Part shown: piece by piece, positions 1 through 11,900 of the stretch | How the letters are laid out: the number at the start of each line of letters is the position of its first letter | How positions within the stretch are numbered: position 1 is the stretch's first letter | From: Alligator mississippiensis | Taxonomy: Eukaryota > Chordata > Crocodylia > Alligatoridae | NCBI RefSeq assembly: GCF_030867095.1 | Contig: NC_081837.1 | Span: 17,006,501-17,070,500 of the forward strand | Direction of reading: 5' to 3' | DNA length: 64,000 nt | Translations under genes and position numbers: made by a program | The notes under the pieces: generated by a model | What the model saw: only the letters and a program-made list of their open reading frames with translations | What the model was told of the DNA's origin: nothing | Databases searched by the model: none

Positions 1-554
1 TGCTTGGGAGGTTTGACTGGGGCAAAAGCATCAGCCAAGTCTGGAAAAAACTGGCAAGGAGGGTAGTTCCATCCTTACCTTTGAAGCCTGTGTCTGCCAC
101 ATTATGTGGTGGAGATTAAAGAGAAGGTCTGGAGGAAGGCTCCCACTCAGGCACAAACAGGGGCATGAAATGCAAAGGGTAAATTCTTGAGATTCCCCAG
201 AGCTTGAGGGCACGCTCTCCCAGTCATTGTCACTGTGGTGTACTCTCAAGGCTAGGACAGGATGTGTTTTATTCTTAGGTTTGAGTGCTGGGACATGGAG
301 CCAAACAAAAAGGCTGTAAAATGAGGTAATCCCTCACCGGTATTTTTACCCCTCGCAGCCTGGCTGAGGAAGGACTGTCCCCCTGGCTGCAGTCCACATA
401 CACTACCATCATCCTCACCAGGGAAAAGCATGCCCTTCCTCTGCTGACGGGGAAGTTCAAGAGTGATGTTCAAAGAAGCCATGTCTGGGCCTGATCCACT
501 GTTCAATGGAGTCTTAATTCCAATGGGTCTGTAATGGCAAGGGGAAACCTGCTC
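1..554. other. Intergenic-looking sequence, nothing recognised
   Basis: This is the left edge of the window, beyond the SRRM3 3' end. Short open frames are present on the minus strand but have no recognisable domains, start context or codon pattern. A minus-strand AATAAA occurs near 269-274 and cannot be tied to a gene. Confidence 0.4.
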
Positions 555-860
555 TGGTGTTTTGAAAACCATACGAATTGCCATTAACTGGGTCAGACCA
601 TAGGTCCATCTTGCCCAGTGTCCTGTGTCACAGTGGCAGGGAGCGGATGCTGAAAGGGAGAGTGAACTGGGTCTGACCAGGGTTTTTCCCACTGTTCCTC
701 TCTCACTTGCAGCCTCCAGCATTTAAGGTCTAGGAAGTTCTGATTCAGAGGCTGCATCCCGCTCCCAGGCACAATAGCTACGGATGCCCCTTTCCTCCAA
801 GAATGTGTCCAGTCTGTTTTTGAACCTGGCTAAACTGTCTGCGTCCACATCTGGTGGCGA
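555..860 (-). mobile_element. CR1 LINE 3' tail (truncated)
   Basis: On the minus strand this reads as a typical 3' end of a sauropsid CR1 non-LTR retrotransposon. From high to low coordinate there is a block for AGACTGGACACATTCTTGGA, then GGAAAGGGGCATCC. Near 560-625 comes GACACTGGGCAAGATGGACC followed by TATGGTCTGACCCAGTTAAT. This wording recurs in CR1 copies of turtles and crocodilians. The copy is 5'-truncated and shows no reverse-transcriptase frame. A 178-residue minus-strand open frame at 723-1,259 that ends in FKNRLDTFLEERG overlaps this tail and is explained by it. Confidence 0.75.
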
Positions 861-1733
861 AGGCTTGTTACATCCACTACAAACTGGGGAGTGCCTGACG
901 TCTTCAGAGCACTGGCCTGCTCCATAGGTCATGCACTGGTTTGCTTCATTCAGTGATGGTTTACAGAGCCACTCTGTTATGTTCATCCATCCCTCTGTCC
1001 TGCAGCCTGCCAGTCTCGCACAGGATACTTCATCTGCTGCCACAGTAGAAGACAAATAGCTGGCTTGTCCTCTTCTGAGCTGGCTGAAACTAGATATGTT
1101 TGCAAGGGGTTTCACTTCAGACTTGCCTGTGATGGTAACAATTGATAAGAAGAAGAATCCAGGGATGGACGTGCACAGAGAAGCCATTTTACTGCTGGTG
1201 GGTGAAACACTAGGGCAGATTCTCAGTGGGTGGAAATGGGTGCGGCCATTCAGATACAATAGAGTTGCCCCTGTTTACACCACCTGAGGTTCTGGCCCAC
1301 AGAACCATCCCTATAAAAATGAGAAGTCACAGTCATTTCATCCTGCACAGTCTAATCCACGCACGTTTGGAAGAGGTTAGCTTGAGTAGACAGCAGCACA
1401 GGGAGCAAAGCAATTTGATGACCTGCATTTGTAGGGCATGGTTTGTTTATGAGAAATGGACATGTCCTAATAAACCTCATCAAAGCTTCAGCTCCTTATC
1501 TTTTCTTTCCAGTAGCACCTACCAAGCGGCTTAGTGCTGAGGGCCAGCAGATAACAAACCACTGTGTAGACAACTGGCCCTGGGACAGTCTGACTCTTTG
1601 GTTAACAAATTGCTTGGTTGCTCAGTGACCATTTAGTTTTTGCTTCATGAAGCTGTATTTTTAATACATTGTAGAGAAGGGTAGACTACCTTCTGGCTTT
1701 GATCAACCCAGTTTTGGTTTGTTTGGGGTTTTG

Positions 1734-1764
1734 GTTTTTTTTGGGGGGGGGGGGGGAGGGGGGG
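1734..1764 (+). repeat. T/G homopolymer tract
   Basis: T8 runs directly into G14, then A, then G7 on the plus strand. It is a G-quadruplex-capable low-complexity tract and a likely assembly-sensitive site. Confidence 0.9.
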
Positions 1765-3082
1765 ATGTAGGGGTTGAAATATGAATCAAGAACCAGCATT
1801 TTGCAATGATTTTTTTTTTAAAACTGCTTTAGCCAAAACCAAGATCAAAATACTTCGGACTTCAGGGTGCTCAAAATCTAGCTAGGTTTCATGGCCAGGC
1901 TCTTAGCAAGTCTTTTATAGTGTGTCATGCAGATATTTGTGTGTGCGCCCCAGTGTGAGAGAGCGATGTATTAACTCTTTTCATGTACACATGGCAGGAC
2001 TATGGAACCATTTGGAAAAAAGTCACAGGGAGTAAAGCTAAGGGCTGAGGTTTTGCAAAGCAGACTAAGGAGCTGCAATGTGCAGCAGATTTAATTAGCA
2101 AAAATCTTGTCTCCGGGACTTCCGTAGGTCCCTATAGTTTGCTTTGAAAGTCTCATCCTGGAAGCTAAGTGTTCACTATGCCCTACTTTTTATCATTATG
2201 CCTGCATCAAGAACAGTCTGTGTGGTGTCATGAGACTTTTCAGCCACTTTCTACTGCCCAAGGAGAAGTTGCTGTAGCATGATCTTGATCAGAAGAAGTT
2301 CCTTCAGGCATGGGGAAGCACATAATCAAGGGTAACAGCTTTATATCGCTGCGGTCCAGCAGCAACCTAGATCAGGTACCCATCTAGGACAGATTTCCCT
2401 CAAAACCACCCACCAGTCAAGCATCTTAGCTTGATGAGAGAACCCTACAGAAATAACCAATGACTCTTTGCATGGGGCTCCAGAGCATCAGGGCACGTTA
2501 CAAAAGGGTGTGTGTCATCCTGAGAGCCGCTTAGCACCATGGAGGATTGGACAGGAATGGTGCAGATTACCATCATATATCAGACAGCTGTGTAATGCCC
2601 CAGGCCAGCTGCTGTTACTGCCTCACCTAAGGGTGCTTTTGCTCCTTGCTTGTACGCCAGAATGTATGGGTGTAATTATGTCACAGCCTGCATCTGGCGA
2701 CTGGCTTGACAAAAGCACTGCATCCTGGAAGTCACCCAAACCTCTGCTAAAAGCTTTGGAGTCAGATGTCACCAGTGCTTGAGCGATGCCTGGAATTGGC
2801 GTCTCCCAAGCAGGCTGCACGCAGTGACGAGTTTACTGAGCAACAGACTGGTCAGGTCTGGCAGCATCACATCACCCCAGCAATGGACCACTGCAGACTG
2901 TTCCTTACACTGGGCTGTCCAGACATTTCAAACTAATATGGTGGGACAAGCCAAGCTTGTGGGAAAGAAAATCATTTCTCCTCCTTACCTGTTAAGCCCA
3001 TTTCTAATTGCTTGTCTTTCTGGGCAATTGGTTTAGCTCCTCTCCAGCTCAATACCACCAGACTGGAATAATAATGAGCTCA

Positions 3083-3104
3083 TTCCCTCCCCTCCCCTCC
3101 CCTC
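3083..3104 (+). repeat. (TCCCC)n pyrimidine tract
   Basis: About four TCCCC-like units in a row, a short simple repeat with no sign of function. Confidence 0.85.
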
Positions 3105-5884
3105 GTGCTGCACACAGCAGCAATGGGAAGCCAGGATTTTGCAAGGGTTAGCACCAGGGAGCAAGGACCCAGGATACCCTACCTTATCTAGGGAAGAATG
3201 GTTAACTGAAGAGTAAGTTTCCTGCATTTGGCCTGAAACTAAATGCCGCATTCAGACTCTGCTGAGGGGAGGGGGCTGAGCCCAGCTCTGAGGCGTGCAG
3301 CCTTCAGGAGTCATTCTGATTTCATGAAAGCAGATGCCACTCCCAGTCTTTCTTCTGGAAGTCCACTGAACAGACTGTTCAGGAGCACAGCCAGAGTATG
3401 GACTGACATATGGGGTGGAAAGACTGTGGGTTGGGTGAGCAAATCCTCTATCCCTGTCTAGTGAGACCGCCCATCTGAGTGGTCTACACCCAGCCACAAT
3501 GTATGTCCAGAAGGCAGCCTCCCTGTATCTGAACCATTTGTTTCAGTGACTGTAGTTCACTTATCGCTTTAATTTCAATCCTTTGCCTCTTCACACACTC
3601 AGAAACATCACAATTTTGGCACGAAAATAGTCTTACAGATCAAGCAAAGCCTACAGGGCAGCTTATATTCTAGTACAAGTGGGCCAAATTCTACCCTCTG
3701 TAACCTGAGAGACTCCACTAACTTGTGAATCAGGCCAAGATGATGTTTCTCTGCCAGCAGATTTTGAAATGCTTAAGCAAACAGCTTTGCTTGATGGATA
3801 AGAGCCTGTCACAATGGAAAGTTAAGGTGCAACTATGAGACTATGAAGCGACAGCAGCACCTAGAGGGCTCTGACCATCACGTGAATTTCTACTGCTTGA
3901 CCGAGACTCCCACTCTGCAAAATGCAACATGGAGCAGCTCCAAGACCTCCAGCTCATCAGACCACAGCCATTAAACTACAGAGGTCACTGAACTACTGAC
4001 CTGAGCTGGAATCAAAGAGGCAACTGGCTCTCACCAATCCCCTGAGCCATCCGAGCAGGCTGGAAATCAACACTGAAAGCAAATGACAAAGCCCAAGCTT
4101 TTATTTGTGGGCAACGGCTTAATCCCCCTAACTGCTTCCTCTGCCATGGGAGGCTCATCTGCATCATCTTTTCAGTGAGGCAGAAAACGTGTGGCTTATG
4201 CAGATTAAACTAAAACAACAACCAGGCACTTTCATGCGGGGGAGTGAGGAGCTCTGAGACAGTCTCAGAGCCCCTGCCTGCCACCTGCTGAACCATTTGT
4301 TAAGGACCACGGAAATAAAGCTTGGCATCAAGATGATGGAGATAAAGCTTTTGCCCCTACCCCAGCCCCTCTTCCTCACTGCCTTCTACTGCACATGTAG
4401 CTTCCTCCATGGGGTGTCCTCCCTAAGCCTTTTAAAATTCAAGACATCATCCAGGCATCATGTCATCCTGCTGCAGCTGCTCCTTGATTGGCTGGTGCAA
4501 TTATTTTCAGGTGCAGCAGCAGCTTTATCAGCAAGAGTCTTCAGTGGTGAGTTCACTTTGCAGAATGAAAATCAAGCAGGGATGCATCCAAACTGGGGCC
4601 TGGGGCAGAAAGCCTAGTCAGAGGGGCTCAAAGTTTCTGCTTCAGGCCTCAGCTGGGGTTGAAGACCTAAATGCCAAGAGGAAAGTTTGGACTGGACAGC
4701 TCTGAAATCTCTCTGGAAATTGTGGTGCTACATGGTGGAAACCTCATGGAGTCTGCTGGTTCCTCAAGGGTCCGAAACCAAAACTGGTTTCCGTTCCCAC
4801 TTCAGACCCAATCTGGGACAAGGGCTGTGTAGAGACTTTGGACCTGGAATTCAAATTCTGGCTCCATTTGCTTCCTGTATTGAAAGGGATTGAGAGCTGA
4901 GGGCCTGGTTTGGGACCAGGCTTGTATGCTGAGCCAGGAGCTGGGCCACTGCAGTAGAGTGAGCTGCTAGGGAACACAAAAGCATGTCTAGAGAGTGGCC
5001 TGTGCTCTTAAGAAGAAATACTGAAGAAATACTACAGAGTCTGCAAGGGCTGCCTAACAATGCTGGGCACAGCTAGCTCCAGTTGAGCCCAAAGCCTGTA
5101 GCTTGCTCTATTTTACAGGGGGCCATCCCTGCCCTGAGAGGTACCAGGTGGTGCAAGGCTGCGTGTTTTGTGCTGCCTCGTTGGGACAGGTTTTCATGGA
5201 GGTGCTCAGTGGCTCTGAAATCCAGGTCTAGCTTCCCTTTCAATGGCGGAGGGCCTTGGCACTGGCTAGCCCTGTCTTGGCAGCCAGTGCAGGCTTGATG
5301 GGGACCAGCTACACCTCAGTTGTCTGACACCCAGGTTCTAATCTAGACCTTCTCCGCTTCTATTTTCTCGGCTCTAAAGTGTACACCTCTTCACACTACA
5401 AGGAGCACAACCACGTCTGCTAGAAGAATTCATAAACACAGTTTCCTTGGCATTATCAACTGGGTTTAACTGGGTTTTAAGAACCACATCCCAGGCTAGA
5501 TAGGAACTAGCCATGGAATTGGATTTAATCTGGTCAGGCCTGTTCCACACTAGCCATGAAAACCAGGGGAGCATCTTTCTGGCCAAAGAATTCATAACTT
5601 ACGCTGCTGCTTTCTTTTTAGCACTTCCCCCTCCTTCCCTTCAGTGGTCGCATCCTAGTGAGCACACACAATGGCATACACATTGAAGCATGCAGGTCCT
5701 CCATGTAGCCTGTGTTAGGATCTGTACCTTAGAAGCCCCTGGTGTGTTAGGAGATTTAGACTAGATTGCATGGGCAAGCACAGCAGTCACTTGCAAAGCA
5801 CAAAGTCCTTGCTTGAGCAATGCTCTGCACACACACACTGGGGCCCCTGGGCAGAGGGAAGCACTGCATTTGAGGAAACTGACC

Positions 5885-6025
5885 ACTAAATTGGCATTTA
5901 GGTTCCCCTCCTGGCACTACCACTGGTCTCCTGGGTGATCTTGGACAAGTCGCTGCCCTACTCTGTGTCTCAGTTTCCCCAAGTGTAAAATAGGAGTGAG
6001 GACACTGGCCTGCTTTACGAGCTGA
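5885..6025 (+). mobile_element. MIR-like SINE fragment
   Basis: It contains the MIR core wording: CTTGGACAAGTCGCTGCC, then CTGTGTCTCAGTTTCCCC, then GTGTAAAATAGGAGTGAGG. This matches the conserved tRNA-derived core SINE of amniotes. The copy is old and diverged, with no clear target-site duplication. Confidence 0.7.
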
Positions 6026-6468
6026 AAAAAGTCTATGTAAGTCTTAGGCATTCTTCTGAACCTTGGACAAAGACAATGTCATCCAATACAGGAGTGTTAC
6101 TTAGGCCCACCTTTAGGACTTGTGAGCTATACTGCTGTCTAGGACCTAGGCAACAGGCTGAGGAAAAAAGATGGGAGAGGCTTAATGACATGGCACTTGA
6201 CCTCAGAAGAAGAGATCCTGGAGAGGTTCCTGCTGGGAGAGAGTGGTTACATGTCAGCCATAAAAGCTCTGACTTTAGTAACGGCGGGCCTGTACAAGCA
6301 GCATATGAAGGCAGAGCTCAAAGCAATCAGCATTCCTATAGTCACCTCAGGATTTTGGCCTCCTTCTCTTAAAGCTGGAGGGTGTTTGTTGTTACCAGCA
6401 TTAAGAGAGAATCTACAGGCACTGGCCTCCCATATGGACAACGAGTGACCAAACTCTTTGCCATTCAC

Positions 6469-6869
6469 CAGGGGTATCAAACTCACCTTCTGCCCTGGGC
6501 CAGGTCTGTACAATGGGCATTGCTTGTGGGTCAGGTTCAGCCTGGGAAACAGGGTGGCTCCTGCTCCTGCTTTATGACCCATGCCAGAGTTGGAGTAGTT
6601 GCTCCTGACATGTTTTATGCTGGGGTGGCAGCTCCAGGTCCAGCATGGAGCACACAATGGTGGCAAGTCCAGCCTATCATCCAGTGTGGCAGCAGTGGTG
6701 GTAGCAAAGCCAGTAGATGAGGATCTGTAGTCACAGTGGCAGTGATGGGTGAAGTGACCAGAAGGTGACCAGGACTGTCAGCCCTTACTCGCCCTCATGC
6801 CATCCATCTTCCAGTGGCCAACTTCCAGTGGCCTGTCAGTAGCCTGGCAGGCCATGTTTGACACCCCTG
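6469..6869 (+). mobile_element. hAT-type non-autonomous DNA transposon, about 400 bp
   Basis: The left end CAGGGGTATCAAAC (6,469-6,482) is repeated in inverted form at the right end as GTTTGACACCCCTG (6,856-6,869), with one mismatch in 14. The ends start CAGGGGT, as in many hAT elements. The flanking octamers CCATTCAC and CTGTACAC agree at five of eight positions, so a decayed 8-bp target duplication is possible. There is no transposase frame inside, and the internal sequence is ordinary with CAG/CCA-rich parts. Orientation is arbitrary. Confidence 0.65.
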
Positions 6870-9229
6870 CTGTACACAGCTTGCAATCCAAAGAGGGAAG
6901 ACAAAGGGAAGCTGAGGCACAGAGATGGTCAGGGACCTACCACTGTCAGCAGGGCAGGGATAGAGGCAGGACAGGACTCACAACTTAACCCTGTCCAACT
7001 GGCTCCATCAGCCCAAAACAATAGTCTACACACTTTCTCCTCTGGCTCCCAACAATTCAAATGCCCCTCTAAAGCACATCAGTCGATGACATGGGTTTGA
7101 TAACTCCCTTGTAGGCTAATAGCTTTTCATCTGCCTTGTCCCCAGCGGGGTTCCATAATGGTTCCACAATCTTTCACCATGATGCTAAGGGCCAGAGACG
7201 ACCCTCATCTCACACTGGTGAGCATAAGGGGACAGCTCTGCATTGACTTTGTAGGTGCCTCCATTTAGATGTGGCAGTGCCTAAAATTGCAGTTCCAGGT
7301 CCCAGGAGGGTGATCCAGATCCACAGGTGGAGGCAGCTCAGCTTCCATGCAGCCAATGCAGAGATCTAAGGGACTCTCCCTAGCTGCTCAGGAGGAAGGT
7401 GCCTACCTGACCCAGAACGCCTGACAACACCACCTGCTTCAGCATGAAGCACAGAGCCCCCTGAACAATGGCAGAGGTGCCCAGCTGCCTAGCAGTAAGA
7501 GAATTGCCTAGGAAGTTGGAGATTTGGATTCTTAGCCCTGCCTCACCCAGCGTGGCCGCTTTCCAAGAGGGTGTCTCACCACCAGGCTCTGGGCTGGGTG
7601 GGGTTCTCACATTCCTCCTATTGAAGCTGGGCTACTGGGCAACCATAAGTGCAAAGAGGCATGGGTCGTGAGTCACAGAAAAAGAGCAATCAGGAGGGAG
7701 TGACTATTGCTCTCCTTCTCCAAGGTCAATCTAGTCCTTACACACCTACTTCAATCACTGGAACCACCTAAGTGAGTGAATAACTGTTCTCTTACTGTTT
7801 GGGATTTTTTTGATAAAATGCTCTTTGGTTGGATAAATGTCAGTTTATTGAACCTGAAACGTTCTGTGCAAACATGTTGGATTCAATGAATTTTTGAGGG
7901 GAAAGTTTCTCAGCTTGAGGATGGAACATGGTCAAAGCCAGCAGATATCAGACCAGGTTTACTGCCAGGCTTGAGATGTGGATTCAAGTCCTCAGCTCTG
8001 CTAGATTCAGACCACAGGCTCGACCCCAGGTCTCCCAGATGTGTCCTCTCCTTACTTTACTACTGACTAGACTGGGATGTCGCTTTTGGTTTAATTTATT
8101 TGGGAATTTTAAAAAAAGCTTTGCTTTCTAACCTCAAATTTTCTTGCAAACTGGAATTCTGGTTTTCCAACCAGTCCTGTTCACAGCCTGGGATAACAGC
8201 TCACCTCCATGCAACATCTCCCTCTTAGAGTGTAGATGTTCTCTAAGACCAAGCTCCACCTGGGCAGTGAAAAGTGCACTGCAGCACCGGTTTTGTTCTT
8301 TCCAAGGCATAAAAACCCTCCAGATGGAGAAGGCAATCCCATGGAAGCAGCACCAGGAATGATTGAGGAATGATTAACCTCTGTTAATCTCCGGAACCTC
8401 CTGCCTCAGAGATAACTGGCTATGTTGGAGAACCCACCCTTGCATGAGTCCCTCATCAGCAGTGTCTCATCACTGTCATCCAAAGTGTGATGTTTGTGCC
8501 CTAAGACCATGACTCCTGGAAGGTCTACCGGGCCACTCCTGGAGTGAGGACACTCTTTTGCTGGAGAGGGGATGTCCACAGGCAAAGTGCTGCTTTTTTT
8601 GGGTGCAATGTACAAAGGAGCTGTCACAACTCAGTGTGCCGTGAATGGGTCATCCTCCTGGTGACAGTTTACAATGACAGGTTCTTTACCCTATTGACCA
8701 GATCTTGTGCTGGACGTCTGGGATTCCTTGGGTCAAGCCATGAACCTATGAGATAGCAGCATTTACTTGCACAGCTGGGGCCTTCCAAACACATCTGGAA
8801 AGACTTGACATCACTAATTGCGTGGAGGACACTGAAATTCATCCATACATCTTTCCTCCCACAGGAGTTATCACAGGCTGGCTGATAGCACGGACACCCC
8901 TTGCTGGATGCTTTCATGGTGGAGGACATCTTTGTTCATCTGAGGCTCTGAGTGCACTGGGAGCTGTACGGTGCTGGGAGATGGGGAACACCTCTGCTTT
9001 GTGTCTCCTCCCCTAGAGTCGGCCATCTCCAAGTGAATGAAGACAGTCCAGATCAGCCAGTGATTGTGCATGGAAGCAGCAAATCCTCTTCTGTGCCAGC
9101 ATCCAGTGAGATCTGGTTCTCTTATCCAGATTTCATCAACCCCTCTGACTGAGTGTCCCCTGACACCTCATGCTGATTCCCCCCAACCCCACTTCTTCCC
9201 ACCCCTGCCCCTCCCCCTCCCCTTAATGA
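6870..9229. other. Sequence between the hAT element and the proximal 3' UTR
   Basis: About 2.4 kb with no recognisable protein. Part of it (roughly 8.1-9.2 kb) may be distal SRRM3 3' UTR, depending on which polyadenylation signal is used. A C-rich run at 9,179-9,238 is G-rich in the SRRM3 sense. The remaining open frames are short and lack homology that I recognise. Confidence 0.4.
8090..8100 (-). terminator. Candidate SRRM3 polyadenylation signal (overlapping AATAAA/ATTAAA)
   Basis: On the minus strand AATAAA (8,095-8,100) runs into ATTAAA (8,090-8,095). These are the first canonical hexamers met downstream of the SRRM3 stop, about 1.9 kb away. Weaker options are AGTAAA at 8,762-8,767 and a second AATAAA at 7,844-7,849. 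No GU-rich downstream element was confirmed, so this is only the best candidate by position. Confidence 0.3.
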
Positions 9230-9238
9230 ATCCCCCCC
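9179..9238 (-). repeat. G-run cluster (transcript sense), distal
   Basis: The plus strand has at least eight runs of 3-7 C within 60 bases. On the SRRM3 transcript this is GGGGGGG, GGGG, GGGGG, GGGG, GGGG, GGG, GGGG and a further G-run with short loops. It meets the usual pattern of four or more G-tracts with loops of up to seven bases several times over. Confidence 0.8.
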
Positions 9239-9981
9239 ATTATATAATTGTGCTCAAAAAAATAAAGGAAATAAAGCACGAATGTCTCTGACAGGCTTGA
9301 GCAAAATAAATAGATGCAGCCCAAACCAAACCTTCCGCGCTTCTGCAAGCTCCTTTGTTCAGGAAGGCTCCCTCCCTCTCAGGGATCCAGTCCATGGTCT
9401 CTGTTAAGCGCTTTGTTCCCTTGCTCTGCCTGCCCTGATTCTGCCCCTCCCCTCCCCCACCCTGGTGTTTGCTTGTAGAAATGAGAAGACACCCCCCACC
9501 CCCACCCCCTTCCAAAATCCAAGTTTTGGAGTCTGCTTCACCCCACCCCAGTAGCTGGTGGGGGTCTTGTCTGCCCAGTTGCCAGGGTCCCCCCTGGGAA
9601 GCACATCCTCTTGGCCTGCTGCACCTTCTCATAGATGCCTTCCTGGAGGGCAATGATAGGGGACTGCCACTGTCAGGCAGGAGTCTGGTCCCCCTCCCTC
9701 CACACTTGAGGTCCATCTTTTAGCAGCTGCCTTGGTTGCTCCTTGCCCTCCTTCCCAGAAGCCACAGCTCCTGGCTCCCCTGGGTCTCACCATGCCACAG
9801 CTGGCTCCCTCTGGGCCAGGATGCAGGGTGGGTGCAGAGGCTGGTGTTGGCTGCAGCCTGTGTGGCCCAGGCCAAAGAGTGGGGCGGGCTGGATGGGAGG
9901 AGATGGGACGGAGGGAGGGGGCGTGCAGCTGTGTGTGAGTGGTGGTGATGGTTCCAGTGGGCCGCTCCTGCCCTGGCTGGC
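9230..9981 (-). other. SRRM3: Likely SRRM3 3' untranslated region (proximal part)
   Basis: This is the stretch directly after the TGA. It is GC-rich near the stop and then contains two clusters of G-runs in the transcript sense (9,443-9,512 and 9,179-9,238, the second just crossing the stated end). Between these are AU-rich patches such as CTATTTATTTTGC at about 9,303-9,315. The 3' end of the UTR cannot be fixed: no canonical AATAAA on the minus strand was found between 9,981 and 8,101. Long C-rich open frames on the plus strand and G-rich ones on the minus strand arise from the composition. The extent is inference; RNA evidence would be needed. Confidence 0.5.
9443..9512 (-). repeat. G-run cluster (transcript sense), proximal
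   Basis: There are two C-rich blocks on the plus strand, 9,443-9,462 and 9,491-9,512, the latter ACCCCCCACCCCCACCCCC. In the SRRM3 sense this is GGGGGTGGGGGTGGGGGG plus flanking G-runs. It lies about 500 nt after the stop codon. Confidence 0.8.
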
Positions 9982-10192
9982 TCAGAACCCAGCGCTCTCT
10001 GAGCTGCTGTGGCTGTTGTAGCTAGGGCTCCGGCTCTGGCTCCGGGAGCGGCTTGGAGGACTGCGAGTCCGGCTGCGGCTGGTGCTGTAGCTGTCATAGC
10101 TCCTACTCCGGCTCCGGCTGTATGAGTAGCTGCTCAGGGAGCTGGAAGAGGAAGGGCTGGGTCTGTAGTAGGGGATTGGACGCTTGCGAGCA
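9982..10192 (-). CDS. SRRM3: SRRM3 terminal coding exon 13: eMIC core and C-terminus, stop codon at 9982-9984
   Basis: The coding part is 211 nt, residues 500-568 followed by TGA. It begins ARKRPIPYYRPSPSSSSSLS, the most conserved eMIC segment. An RS tail follows (YSYSRSRSRSYDSYSTSRSR, then TRSPPSRSRSQSRSPSYNSH), ending SSSESAGF. The acceptor is TTTCCTCTGCAG (AG at 10,193-10,194) behind a TTTTCATTTCCTC tract. The entry junction AG|T makes the Ser of ITSARKR. An intact eMIC in the last exon predicts a full-length isoform able to activate microexons, as in vertebrate neural SRRM3. Nothing in the exon is broken. Plus-strand frames here, with Gly/Ser/Cys repeats, are shadows. Confidence 0.97.
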
Positions 10193-11756
10193 CTGCAGAG
10201 GAAATGAAAAGAGAGTCAGTGTGGGGCAGTGGGTGCTGGGCAGGCTGATTTGGTGCTGGGCTCTGGCTTGAGCACATGGGGAAAAGCTGGGCAGAAGGGA
10301 AAGGAGCTCAGGTCAGAACTGCTGAGCCCTGGGCTCACACTGCCACAAGAATGATGGGCAAGTTCTGATTCAAGTCTGGGTCCAAATGTCTCTGGACCAT
10401 GGTCACGGGGCTGGAACTCTCCTCCCCCCAGGGAGAATTTGGATTTGGACCAGAATGCTGTGGCCTTGATTGCAGAGGCCCTGAATGCAACCTGTGGAGC
10501 CCATTCATGGACAGATTCAGGCATTATCCCCATGGCTTGTGCTCAGCTCCAGCCAACCAGCAACCCATGCAGTGCCCAAGCCATCACCCCCAGGGGTTAG
10601 TCCTGGATTAGGCAGCAACAACGACAGAGCGTAAGAAGGTTAATGTGGCTTTTGTCTTGTCCAGACACCAAAGAGTTAAAGCTGTGAAAGAGAGAAGTTA
10701 GGGATTAGTGGCAGGAGAGGTCTGGGCAGATGCCCTGGGGAGGCTGAGCTGAACATCCAGGAGAGGATGGCATGAATCCATTTTGGTCTGTTCCTGCCAG
10801 CCCCAGATGGAAAGAGGGGCATATGGAGGGTCAGTGCATGAAGTCTCTGGCCCCCGGTCAGTATGCCACATACTGCAGGGACAGAGGCAGGCCTAAGGAG
10901 GCTCCATGGAGGAAAGAGAGATGTGGGAAGGAGGGAGCAACAGGCAAGCCTAGAACAGAGGATGATGAGAAAGCAAAGGGGTCCTGTTGGACTGGACCTC
11001 CCATTCAACAGACCCTGGTTCTCTCCTCTTGCACCCTTCCCAGCCGTGTCCCTGGGTCCCACAAACCTCCACATCTCCCTCATGGATCTCCACCATCTCC
11101 TTCATAAATCTCCTATGCACCTCCTGCAGTGTCCCATGGTCCTCCATACCCTACCAGGAATCCCCAGGCAGGTTCAGTCCTGGGCCTCCATGCCATCCCT
11201 CTGAACCATTCCTCTCAGTGAGTCCTCCCAAGGCTCCCCTACAGCCCTCCAACACACCCTTCCTCATCCTGCCACTCCAGGAGCCTCTGCATACTCTCTG
11301 TAGGTCTCCCATGTCCTCCAGTGTGGGCAACCCCACCCCAGCTCAGCTCACAGTCTTCTGCACACTCCTCTGTACAGCCCTCTTGGCATTCTGCCCCATT
11401 CAACATATCTTTCTACCCTGGGCCCTGCACTAGACTTGGGGCTTGCCACATGGGGCACTTAGTATAGGTTAAATTTGTGCAGTATTAAAGTTACGCCTTG
11501 TTATGGGCAGCTGCACAGTAATGTGTATTATGATCTAACATGCACAGCTCACTGATTGTCAGTCCCAGCCCCAGCAGCAGAGCCTCCTTGGTGAGGACAA
11601 AAAGCAGGATCAGGCCCCTGCTGGGCTGCGGTGCCATGATCCCATTGGGGCATGCTGGTTGTAAAGCAGTGGGGGGCTGTGAGAATCAGCCCCTCTGCTT
11701 GCTACTGTCACTTACAACTTGAATGGACGCCTGGGGGACCAGTCCGGTCCGACGAC

Positions 11757-11900
11757 ATCTGAATGCATGTCACTTAACATGATCTGGAGTTACTCTTCTC
11801 GCAGTCTTAACTTTGCCATAAAGCGATCACGCTTAGCACATGTTTTACTACTTGAACATGGGGAAACTCATGTTAAGTGCAGTTAACACATCCTTAGTGT
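11757..11900. repeat. Possible diverged MITE with TTAAGTG/CACTTAA words
   Basis: ATGTCACTTAACATG near the left and CATGTTAAGTGCAGTTAACAC near the right form an imperfect inverted pair about 100 bases apart. The wording is like other TAATGC/TTAATG-rich MITE copies in this window, but the ends are not clear. Confidence 0.3.

Larger units (their letters stand above)
861..6468. other. Intergenic stretch without a recognised gene
   Basis: About 5.6 kb holding many short open frames in all frames and none with a recognisable protein. It contains a T/G homopolymer tract near 1,734-1,764, a (TCCCC)n tract near 3,083-3,104 and a MIR-like SINE near 5,885-6,025. No promoter, CpG island or RNA gene could be supported by eye. 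Confidence 0.45.

Noticed and set aside
723..1259. 178-codon minus-strand open frame with a hydrophobic stretch near the start
   Set aside because: Its C-terminal part (FKNRLDTFLEERG) overlaps the CR1 3' tail, which explains the sequence. No independent gene evidence.
10053..10271. Ser/Gly/Cys-rich plus-strand frame over the terminal exon
   Set aside because: Shadow of the RS codons of SRRM3 exon 13.
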